Source of the DNA: Dehalococcoidales bacterium
GTDB lineage: Bacteria > Chloroflexota > Dehalococcoidia > Dehalococcoidales > UBA2162
Assembly (NCBI GenBank): GCA_016844285.1
Contig: JAENIS010000124.1
Coordinates: forward strand, 1-5,029
Direction of reading: 5' to 3'
Length of the DNA: 5,029 nucleotides
How positions within the stretch are numbered: position 1 is the stretch's first letter; each line of letters starts with the position of its first letter. Below, piece after piece: positions 1 through 5,029 of the stretch. Both the position numbers and the translations under genes were made by a program. The notes under the pieces were generated by a model, which had not been told where the DNA came from, did not search any database, and saw only the letters and a list, made by a program, of their open reading frames with translations.

Positions 1-1
1 G

Positions 2-355
2 CCTGTCGGCCTGCCACAAAAACTAGATGGGGAAGCCATTTATGATGGTGAGATAGAGTTGGCAATAACCGTGCCGGTAGACCCGGCGGCGGTGTCTAAA
101 TTATACACCTACCTGCAGTCCACTCCTGATATGAAGATTCTCTATACCCGAGGCTCCTGGGACCGGGGCACCACTATAACAGTTGCCCTGGATAAGCCCC
201 TCCCTTTCATCGGCATGATTTCAAAGATATCCGGCTTAGCAATAGCACCCGGGTTACCTCAAAAAGAAAATCTAGTGAAGGGAACATCAAGCTCGCTGCT
301 GGGAGCGAAGAGAAAGGAATTAACCAGAATATACCTAATCTTAAAAGCAGGGTAA
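2..355 (+). CDS. C-terminal end of a conserved protein of unknown function located upstream of pilB (5' end outside window)
   Basis: This frame is open from the left edge, so the gene begins outside the window; 117 residues and a TAA stop are visible. A TTG at 59 could be taken as a start, but the residues before it (GEAIYDGEIEL) read as part of the same domain. The visible part looks like a compact alpha/beta domain: a strand around YDGEIELAI, a helix around VSKLYTYLQSTPDM, then MKILYTRGSWDRGTTITVAL, a proline-rich turn (DKPLPFIGMI) and a last strand IYLILKAG. From memory, similar C-terminal domains with 'GS.D.GT.I.V....P.PLIDILRE' signatures occur in Chloroflexota proteins, some next to pilus genes; no function is established that I know of. 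It ends 55 bp before pilB in the same direction, so it may belong to the same operon. No catalytic residues are recognisable. Confidence 0.7.
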   Translation, partial: PVGLPQKLDGEAIYDGEIELAITVPVDPAAVSKLYTYLQSTPDMKILYTRGSWDRGTTITVALDKPLPFIGMISKISGLAIAPGLPQKENLVKGTSSSLLGAKRKELTRIYLILKAG

Positions 356-400
356 CCGTCGAGAATCTCACTTCGAAACTACCGGTTTAATCCTGGGAGT

Positions 401-406
401 AGGAAG
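401..406 (+). promoter_or_regulatory. Ribosome binding site of pilB, supports the GTG start at 411
   Basis: AGGAAG lies 4 nt before GTG 411 (spacer AAAA), with a second purine run GGGAG just upstream at 394-398. This makes GTG 411 the likely start, and the N-terminal domain of the ATPase begins about 10 residues later, as is usual. Confidence 0.55.
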
Positions 407-410
407 AAAA

Positions 411-1163
411 GTGAAGGTATCAGAAAAATCATCATCAAAAGACCTCGGGCAGATGCTTGTCGAGGCGAAGCTGCTTACCGAGCAACAATTAGACCACATT
501 AAGGAAGTGCAGGCTAAAGATGGCAGCAAGATTGAGCGCATCCTGCTGCAAGAGCGGTTAATCACACCGCAACAGCTGGCATTCTTTACCAGCCTGCAAC
601 TACGAATACCCTTTGTCAACCTGAGAAAAGAGGGGGTTCGAGCTAATGCCGTAGCTTTAGTCCCCGAGCCGATAGCCCGGAAATATAATGCAATCCCGAT
701 TGATGTAAGCGATAACACACTGGTCTTAGCCATGGAAGACCCGAGTGACATCCAGGCCATTGAGGAGCTGGCAACCCTGACCAGGAAAAGGATTGAGCCG
801 GTGCTCTCTACCTTTCAGGATATCCAGGAAATGATTGACCTCACCTACAGGGTTGGCGGAGAGATTGAAGAACAGCTAAGTAAAATCCCCACCCGCTTCC
901 AGAAAGCCAGGGTGACGGAGGCGCGTGTCTCTGCCGAGGCGATTGCCCAGGCCCCCGTTGTCCGGGCCATAGACCTGCTTATCAAGCAGGCAGTGAGAGA
1001 CCGGGCTTCTGATATCCATATCGAGCCGCAGGAAGACAGACTGCGGGTCCGCTACCGAATCGATGGTATGCTGCACGAAGTCATGTCCCTGCCATTGAGC
1101 GTTCACCCACCGTTGCTTTCCCGGGTGAAAATAATGGCCACCCACCGTTGCTTTCCCGGGTGA
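411..1163 (+). pseudogene. pilB: Type IV pilus / type II secretion assembly ATPase PilB/GspE, N-terminal part, frameshifted
   Basis: This is the first part of a hexameric cytoplasmic ATPase that powers pilin polymerisation through the PilC platform. Residues about 10-145 form the GspE/MshEN-type N-terminal domain (DLGQMLVEAKLLTEQQL, then a second half containing IPFVNL and VLAMEDPSDIQAI). Residues about 181-243 start the N2 part of the motor, with the family motif ASDIHIEP (199-206) and VRYRIDGML (213-221). The frame is genuine up to residue 243 (KIMA). It then enters the second copy of a 35-bp tandem duplication, reads seven foreign residues (THRCFPG) and stops at TGA 1161-1163. The remaining 323 or so residues are in another frame (next entry). 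Alone, this fragment lacks Walker A and B and cannot be an ATPase. Without one duplicate copy, 411-2146 would encode 566 residues, a normal size for PilB/GspE. Confidence 0.9.
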
Positions 1164-1174
1164 AAATAATGGCC
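1104..1174 (+). repeat. 35-bp perfect tandem duplication disrupting pilB
   Basis: Bases 1105-1139 are repeated exactly at 1140-1174; the C before each copy also matches, so 36 bases match at an offset of 35. The unit begins ACCCACCGTTGC and ends AAAATAATGGCC. Since 35 is not a multiple of three, the duplication shifts the frame: HPPLLSRVKIMA is encoded once in the upstream frame and again in the downstream frame. Deleting either copy restores one uninterrupted ATPase. The cause may be a real recent duplication (slippage or recombination) or an overlap left in twice during assembly. Confidence 0.95.
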
Positions 1175-2146
1175 GGGCTGAACATTGCCGAGCGCCGCCG
1201 TCCTCAGGACGGCCAGATTACTTTTGATATGGGAGATAGAGAGGTGGACCTCAGGGTAGCTACCACCAATACGGTATATGGGGAAATGGCGGTGCTCAGA
1301 ATCCTGGATAAGTCCTTTGCCTTTCTGCCCTTGTCGGAGATCGGCTTTATACCTGCTGTCCTGGAGAGATACATGCGAATGGTGAAGACTCCCTTCGGCA
1401 TGATATTAATCAGCGGGCCCACCGGCTCTGGCAAGACCACCACCCAGTATGCCACGGTTAACCAGCTGGATTCCGTCGGGCGTAATATCTTAACCATTGA
1501 AGACCCCGTCGAGTACCGCTTCAATAACATTAATCAGATGCAGGTCAGCACAGCTTCCGGGTTAACTTTTGCCACCGGCCTCAGGGCCGCTATGCGGCTT
1601 GACCCGAATGTCATCCTGATCGGAGAGATACGTGATACCGAAACGGCACAGATAGGCGTCCAGGCATCTCTTACAGGCCATCTTGTGCTCTCCTCAGTCC
1701 ATGCTAATGATACTGTAAGCACTGTTTTTAGAATGATAGACCTGGGGGTAGAGCCATTCTTACTTGTTTCAGCTCTGGTTGGTATTACGGCTCAACGTAT
1801 GGTGCGCCGTGTCTGTCCCTATTGTTCCCGACCCACCGCGGTTAGCCCCGATGAGCAGGAAGCCTACGAAAAGGAGATGAATGAGAAGCGGTCTGAATTC
1901 ATGGTTGGTATCGGCTGTAACTTCTGCGCCAATACAGGTTATCTGGGGCGAACCGGCGTCTTTGAGGTTATGGTAATGAGCGAGGCAATAAGAAGACTGG
2001 TCTTAAGCAACGCCGGCTCGGACGAGATTCGCGCCCAGGCAAAGAAAGATGGAACCTTCTCATTATGGCATGATGGCATGTTAAAAGTGAAAGCAGGCAT
2101 CACTACTCCTCACGAAATAATTCGCAACGTCTTCTCGATCGGTTAA
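1148..2146 (+). pseudogene. pilB: Type IV pilus / type II secretion assembly ATPase PilB/GspE, C-terminal motor part, out of frame with its N-terminus
   Basis: This is the nucleotide-binding part of the same PilB/GspE ATPase. Numbered as in the repaired 566-residue protein, it shows Walker A GPTGSGKTTT (324-333, Lys330), the Asp box TIEDPVEY (350-357), Walker B VILIGEIRD (389-397, Glu394), and the His box TGHLVLSSVHAND (410-422, His412 and His419). A four-cysteine zinc site is formed by CPYC (457, 460) and CNFC (491, 494). All motor motifs are intact, so the only lesion is the upstream duplication. TTG 1148 lies inside the repeated DNA and is not a natural start. If this part is translated separately, GTG 1160, which overlaps the TGA stop of the upstream frame, or ATG 1169 are plausible restart codons. 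Such a product would lack the N-terminal domain and half of N2. The stop is TAA 2144-2146; pilC follows after 25 bp. Confidence 0.9.
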
Positions 2147-2160
2147 ATCGAAGACTCTTT

Positions 2161-2165
2161 AAGGA
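2161..2165 (+). promoter_or_regulatory. Ribosome binding site of pilC
   Basis: AAGGA sits 6 nt before ATG 2172, in the 25-bp gap after pilB. No terminator-like hairpin is seen in that gap, which fits co-transcription of pilB and pilC. Confidence 0.5.
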
Positions 2166-2171
2166 TAGAAA

Positions 2172-3392
2172 ATGGCCCGAGTTGTCAGCGCCACTGCAAA
2201 AGAAAAGGGAAAGAAAGCGGTAGCTTACCGCTACACAGCTACCACCAACCAGGGTAGTCCGGTAAAAGGCACCATCAAAGCTATCGGTGAGATTGAGGCG
2301 GAACGCCTGCTCATCGCCCAGGGCTATCTTCCTGTGACTGTAGAATTGGTCCCCTCCATGTTCAGTCTGGAAGAGGCTTTGCCATCTCTTTTTCACATCA
2401 AACCCCGCGATGTTATTATCTTTTCCCGCCAGCTGTCCACTCTGCTCAGGTCGGGCATCTCACTCCTGCCGGCGCTGGAGATTCTCGGAGGGCAGGTAGC
2501 CGGCAGCCGGATGTTCAAGAATATGCTCCGCTCCATAGTTAATGACATCCGCTCCGGTGGCTCATTTACTAACTCTCTTGCCAAGCATCCCACCGCATTT
2601 AGCGAACTCTACGTTAGAACCATTACCGTAGGAGAGCAGACCGGGAATATGGAGACGGTATTAAATCAAATGGCTGATTACCAGGAGAAGTCAGGGGCAA
2701 TGTCCGGAAAGATAGCCAAGGCTTTAAGCTATCCCATGATGATTTTGGGCGTCGGCGTAGTGGTGGTTATAGTGCTGATGACGGTGGTCATGCCCCAGTT
2801 GATGGGCCTGTTCACACAGTTAGGGGCAGACTTACCTCTGCCCACTCAGATTCTCATTGGCGCCTCAAACTTCCTCACAGCTAACCCGCTTTATGACCTG
2901 ATAGCCGTTGTGCTGATAGTTGCCCTGGTAGTCTGGCTGGTCAAGCTGCCCGCCGGCAGGCGGATACTTGACCGGTTTCTGATAACCGCCCCCCTGATTG
3001 GCCCGCCAACTCTGATGGCGGAATTAGCCCGCTTCAGCCGGACCGTATCGGTGCTGGTTCATGCCGGATTGAGATTGCAGGATGTCATGGAGCTGGCCCC
3101 CCAAACCACCACCAATACCGTCATCCGTGACGCCCTAAAGCAGATTAATGAAAGACTGATACTGGGAGAGGGCATTTCTGAACCAATGACACATATGAGC
3201 ATATTTCCTCCCCTGCTCGTCCAGATGGTAGTTGTCGGTGAGGAGACTAATAACCTTGATTTTACAATGGGGGTGGTGGCTGATTTCTATGAGACCACTC
3301 GGCTTCATTGCCGTATCGGTGCTTATGCCGATATACGCCCTCACCGGAGCCATCGGATAAAAGACGGAGAAAATCCAAATACGAAATTCTAA
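2172..3392 (+). CDS. pilC: Type IV pilus / type II secretion inner-membrane platform protein PilC/GspF, C-terminus lost by an internal deletion and frameshift
   Basis: PilC/GspF is the polytopic platform protein that couples the PilB ATPase to insertion of pilins into the growing fibre. After a basic lead (1-18) and a short beta-rich stretch (19-60), the first T2SSF domain spans about 84-207 with GEQTGNM at 154-160. Hydrophobic segments lie at about 189-213 and 241-257. The second T2SSF domain starts near 285 and carries GEETNNL at 356-362. The protein is normal to YETT (373-376, codon ending at 3299). It then reads 30 non-homologous, basic residues (RLHCRIGAYADIRPHR and onward) to TAA 3390-3392. 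From 3301 another frame encodes GFIAVSVLMPIYALTGAIG followed by TAA 3358-3360, the expected family ending. Family members have about 24 residues between these two points, including the start of the last membrane segment; here a single base (3300) remains. As written, the product lacks the final transmembrane helix and is probably non-functional. Confidence 0.9.
   Translation: MARVVSATAKEKGKKAVAYRYTATTNQGSPVKGTIKAIGEIEAERLLIAQGYLPVTVELVPSMFSLEEALPSLFHIKPRDVIIFSRQLSTLLRSGISLLPALEILGGQVAGSRMFKNMLRSIVNDIRSGGSFTNSLAKHPTAFSELYVRTITVGEQTGNMETVLNQMADYQEKSGAMSGKIAKALSYPMMILGVGVVVVIVLMTVVMPQLMGLFTQLGADLPLPTQILIGASNFLTANPLYDLIAVVLIVALVVWLVKLPAGRRILDRFLITAPLIGPPTLMAELARFSRTVSVLVHAGLRLQDVMELAPQTTTNTVIRDALKQINERLILGEGISEPMTHMSIFPPLLVQMVVVGEETNNLDFTMGVVADFYETTRLHCRIGAYADIRPHRSHRIKDGENPNTKF
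3301..3360 (+). pseudogene. pilC: Out-of-frame remnant of the PilC C-terminus
   Basis: Read from GGC 3301, this gives GFIAVSVLMPIYALTGAIG and a TAA stop. This is the second half of the last membrane helix and the tail typical of PilC/GspF proteins. It has no start of its own and belongs to the gene at 2172. It marks the original stop codon of pilC, 11 bp before the AT-rich repeat element begins. Confidence 0.8.
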
Positions 3393-3540
3393 ATACTAAT
3401 TTCTAAACTCTAAACAATATCGAAACTAGAAATTCAAAACTTGTTTAGTCTTTTGGATTTTGGTTATTTGAATTTGTTTAGGATTTCGTGCTTAGATATT
3501 AGGATTTCACACTTAGCATTTAGATATTAGAATTTAATAT
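3372..3540. repeat. AT-rich palindromic element built from inverted arrays of 7-nt units
   Basis: This fills the only long gap between genes. The left arm (3372-3413) divides into six consecutive 7-mers close to ATNCTAA, for example ATTCTAA (3386-3392), ATACTAA (3393-3399) and ACTCTAA (3407-3413). The right arm (3478-3540) divides into nine 7-mers close to the complement, TTAGNAT: TTAGGAT at 3478 and 3499, TTAGATA at 3492 and 3520, TTAGCAT at 3513, TTAGAAT at 3527. Two units (3485 and 3506) begin TTC instead. Inside, CTAAACAA (3410-3417) is complementary to TTGTTTAG at 3474-3481 and again at 3441-3448, and AAATTCAAA (3430-3438) pairs with TTTGAATTT (3467-3475). The whole could fold as a long imperfect hairpin or cruciform. 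From memory, very similar AT-rich elements with a core resembling TTTTGGATTTTGGT and TTTGAATTTGTTT are scattered through genomes of many uncultured bacteria. I know of no assigned function. No open frame of note lies inside. Confidence 0.8.
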
Positions 3541-3991
3541 GAGACAACCAGCAAAATACAAAGTCAACTCACTCCGAAGGCAGAGAGGCTTCAGCCTGCT
3601 GGAAACCGTGCTGGCCGTGTTTCTCATCGCTCTCATCGGCGCCGGCGTCATCAGGGCTATCAGCACCAACGCCAGGGCCAGCGGCGTCCTTGACGAGAAG
3701 GTACAGGCAACTAACCTGGCCACCGCCTATCTCGAAGGCATCAGGCAGCTGGGTTACGATGACAGTGCCAGCCCCTACGCCAGCGTCAACGCCACTGTTA
3801 CCAAGCCCCCCCAGTACATTGTAGCTACGAATATTGCCTATGGCTCCTCCACTGATGGCCTTAACATTACATGGTATGATACGCCTGCCGCTGACCGTAA
3901 GCTCCAGAAAATCACCATCTCGGTATCGCGGACAAGCGGGAAGCTGATCTTAACAACATGCACCTTCAGGACGACAAGGACGGAGCAATGA
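3539..3991 (+). CDS. Prepilin-type minor pilin, PilV/GspI-like
   Basis: This is a 150-residue minor pilin-like protein, expected to enter the membrane and be cut by the prepilin peptidase. The leader of 17 residues is basic (KYKVNSLRRQRG) and ends in Gly17; cleavage would be before Phe18 in RG|FSLLE, with the conserved Glu at +5 (Glu22). A hydrophobic helix follows to about residue 43 (TVLAVFLIALIGAGVIRAIS). The helix-then-globular pattern, with QATNLATAYLEGIRQ after the membrane helix, is typical of PilV/GspI-type minor pilins. The tail repeats short strands (LQKITISVSR, KLILTTCTFR). The start is ATG 3539; an in-frame TAG at 3521-3523 rules out anything longer. No clear Shine-Dalgarno sequence is present because the upstream DNA is the 7-nt repeat array, whose last unit supplies the AT of the ATG. 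The stop overlaps the next start (ATGA 3988-3991), indicating translational coupling. The exact pilin subfamily is uncertain. Confidence 0.85.
   Translation: MRQPAKYKVNSLRRQRGFSLLETVLAVFLIALIGAGVIRAISTNARASGVLDEKVQATNLATAYLEGIRQLGYDDSASPYASVNATVTKPPQYIVATNIAYGSSTDGLNITWYDTPAADRKLQKITISVSRTSGKLILTTCTFRTTRTEQ
3976..3980 (+). promoter_or_regulatory. Ribosome binding site that selects the start at 3988
   Basis: AAGGA is 7 nt before ATG 3988, inside the end of the preceding gene. It favours 3988 over the in-frame ATG at 3958, which has no such sequence and would add ten residues to an already long leader. Confidence 0.55.
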
Positions 3992-4545
3992 GAGAGAAGA
4001 GAGCTCTCCTGACCTGTACCGCTCATCATGAACGGTTTTTAAATAACCTCGGCTTCACCCTCATTGAACTGGTGCTTGCCCTGGCGGTTGGCGCAGTCAT
4101 ACTGACGGGCGCCGTAGGCGGCATCTACCAGGTGCTGGTGGCTACCGGCCGGAGCACCAACCAGGTCGTCTCGCTGACAGATATCAACCGGGCGGCCCTG
4201 GCAATCAAGAATGACCTGCTGATGGCACAGACTACAGACCTGGTGGACGGCGTGCCGAAAATCTCGGCAAACCTGACCTGGGTTGACTACACCTCCAGCT
4301 TTGGTACCGGCTTTCAGACCAATCACTCTGCCAGCTATACCCTGTCAGGTAAGCAGCTACGGCGCACCTATGACGGCGCGGTGAGCATTGTCGGCCGGAA
4401 TGTCACCTCCATCAGCTTTACCCAGAGCGTTACCCAGACCGGTAAAGCTGTCACCGTCATCATTTCCAGCAGCAATACCACGCCGCCCTCAAGGCTTGAG
4501 ACTATCACGTTCAGTATCCACCTGCGGACTGAGGAGATAGGGTGA
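3988..4545 (+). CDS. Prepilin-type minor pilin, PilW/GspJ-like
   Basis: This 185-residue protein carries a textbook type IV prepilin N-terminus: a 22-residue leader ending LNNLG, then FTLIELVLALAVGAVILTGAVGGIYQVL. Cleavage is expected between Gly22 and Phe23, and the conserved Glu at +5 is Glu27. The long hydrophobic helix is followed by DINRAALAIKNDLLMAQ and a beta-rich C-terminal domain (SASYTLSGKQLRRTYDG, TSISFTQSV, KAVTVIISSS, RLETITFSIHLR). This layout matches PilW/GspJ-like minor pilins, where a conserved helix leads into a sheet domain that often compares measured strands ('L.R.......I...V.SI.F'). The start overlaps the stop of the previous gene by 4 bp (ATGA), and the next gene begins 5 bp after its stop, so the three pilin genes are likely one coupled unit. 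It appears intact. The assignment to PilW/GspJ rests on position and general pattern rather than a diagnostic motif. Confidence 0.85.
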   Translation: MREKRALLTCTAHHERFLNNLGFTLIELVLALAVGAVILTGAVGGIYQVLVATGRSTNQVVSLTDINRAALAIKNDLLMAQTTDLVDGVPKISANLTWVDYTSSFGTGFQTNHSASYTLSGKQLRRTYDGAVSIVGRNVTSISFTQSVTQTGKAVTVIISSSNTTPPSRLETITFSIHLRTEEIG

Positions 4546-4550
4546 AGAGA

Positions 4551-5029
4551 ATGGTTCGACTATGCTCACCACGAGCGGTTCGATGCGGCTTCTTCGGCTT
4601 CGCTCGGAACAAGTCACGGCAGGCGCTTCGGCATGGCTCAGCACAAGCCGGGCAAGCCCTCCTGCTGGCTCTAATCATCTTGGCGATAGGAGCGGTGGTG
4701 GTCATCCCGGCGCTCAGCCTTACCAGCGCCTCCCTGAAGAACAGCGGGATTATCAGCGGGCGGGCGAAGGATTTTTACGCCGCCGACGCTGCCCAGGAGT
4801 TTGTCCTCTGGAAGCTGCTCTATACCCCCTATGTCACCACCTTCACCTCTGACGGCCAGTCAGACAATTTTACCGTGGATATTTGCGGGGCGACTGTAAA
4901 GGTCAGCGTCATCATGCGGGCATTAGCCAGCTTCCGCGGGGTGACTCTGATAGGAGACACTCCAATAAGACCAACAAAAACCGTGACACCAGATACTAAC
5001 CCTAGCGGCAGCCCTGTAACCTACACTAT
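4551..5029 (+). CDS. PilX-like minor pilin or pilus-assembly protein, 3' end outside window
   Basis: An open frame from ATG 4551 continues past the right edge; 159 residues are visible. The recognisable part starts at residue 34: GQALLLALIILAIGAVVVIPALSLTS is a membrane helix preceded by a possible prepilin cleavage Gly34, followed by SASLKNSGIISGRAKDFYAADAAQEFVLWKLLY (in two stretches, 59-91). The 'YAADA..E..LWKL' pattern after the helix is typical, from memory, of PilX-like proteins found after PilV/PilW-like genes in Chloroflexota. The usual Glu at +5 of the mature pilin is absent. The first 33 residues are odd: rich in Arg, Cys, Phe and Gly, encoded by what appear to be two copies of a GC-rich repeat (next entry). 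The only in-frame ATG before the helix is 4551, with GGTGA (4541-4545) 5 nt upstream as a weak ribosome site. The shifted frame starting at ATG 4562 is not the gene, since it lacks the helix and stops at 4852. Confidence 0.8.
   Translation, partial: MVRLCSPRAVRCGFFGFARNKSRQALRHGSAQAGQALLLALIILAIGAVVVIPALSLTSASLKNSGIISGRAKDFYAADAAQEFVLWKLLYTPYVTTFTSDGQSDNFTVDICGATVKVSVIMRALASFRGVTLIGDTPIRPTKTVTPDTNPSGSPVTYT
4555..4650. repeat. Two diverged copies of a GC-rich REP-like repeat inside the leader of the last pilin gene
   Basis: TTCGACTATGCTCACCACGA at 4555-4574 and its continuation to 4578 matches TTCGGCATGGCTCAGCACAA and its continuation (4627-4650) at 17 of 24 positions; both contain CTCA then CAC. 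The copies are 72 nt apart, so they stay in the same reading phase. Between them, CGAGCG (4572-4577) is complementary to CGCTCG (4601-4606), and GTTC (4578-4581) to GAAC (4607-4610), giving a weak hairpin. From memory, sequences of the form GGTTCGAC-N-GCTCACCACGA recur as dispersed repeats in several bacterial groups, which suggests an inserted element rather than ordinary coding DNA. The repeat identity is an inference. Confidence 0.45.

Noticed and set aside
59..61. TTG as the start of the first gene
   Set aside because: The frame is open to the left edge and the upstream residues continue the same domain, so the gene is cut by the window rather than starting here.
368..760. Minus-strand open frame of 130 codons opposite pilB
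   Set aside because: It lies opposite a clearly conserved ATPase domain; its serine- and cysteine-rich translation shows no domain and is typical of an antisense shadow.
3393..3538. Rho-independent terminator after pilC
   Set aside because: Although the region can fold, the stems are AT-rich and long, without a compact GC stem followed by a T run.
3372..3540. CRISPR array or phage attachment site
   Set aside because: The 7-nt units are contiguous with no unique spacers, the arms are inverted, and there are no cas or integrase genes nearby.
3958..3960. ATG 3958 as the start of the second pilin gene
   Set aside because: It has no ribosome binding site and would lengthen the leader. ATG 3988 has AAGGA at a good distance and the common ATGA overlap with the previous stop.
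4562..4852. Plus-strand open frame of 96 codons beginning at ATG 4562
   Set aside because: Its product is rich in Arg, Gly and Pro with no membrane helix. The frame from 4551 encodes the recognisable helix and YAADA segment and stays open to the window end.

Overview
The window is a stretch of a type IV pilus / type II secretion-like gene cluster, read entirely on the + strand. From the left it holds the 3' end of a small conserved gene of unknown function (2-355), a pilB/gspE-type assembly ATPase (411-2146), a pilC/gspF-type inner-membrane platform gene (2172-3392), and three genes for prepilin-like minor pilins (3539-3991, 3988-4545, and 4551 running off the right edge). The gene order, the pilin sequence style and the small gene upstream of pilB resemble uncultured Chloroflexota of the class Dehalococcoidia. 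That assignment is from memory of such proteins and is only moderately secure. Coding DNA is moderately GC-rich, while the single long intergenic stretch is very AT-rich.

Both machinery genes are broken in this sequence. pilB carries a 35-bp perfect tandem duplication (1105-1139 and 1140-1174) that shifts the frame in the middle of the ATPase; removing one copy restores a 566-residue protein. pilC is normal up to residue 376, then switches frame. The expected C-terminal end of the family (GFIAVSVLMPIYALTGAIG, stop at 3358-3360) follows in another frame, so about 70 bases seem to be missing. The locus is therefore decaying, phase-switched, or misassembled; the sequence alone cannot decide.

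Two non-coding elements stand out. Between pilC and the first pilin gene (3372-3540) is an AT-rich element built of two arrays of 7-nt units, consensus ATNCTAA on the left and its complement TTAGNAT on the right, around a core of about 64 bp with its own inverted repeats. The last unit runs into the ATG of the next gene. At 4551-4650 the leader of the last pilin gene appears to be made of two diverged copies of a GC-rich repeat of REP-like appearance.

If intact, PilB would hydrolyse ATP in the cytoplasm to drive PilC in the membrane, and the three downstream proteins would be minor pilins that prime or decorate the fibre or pseudopilus. The three pilin genes are packed (4-bp overlap, then a 5-bp gap) and look like one translationally coupled unit, separated from pilB-pilC by the AT-rich element. 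No major pilin, prepilin peptidase, retraction ATPase or PilM/N/O genes, RNA genes or CRISPR arrays are visible.
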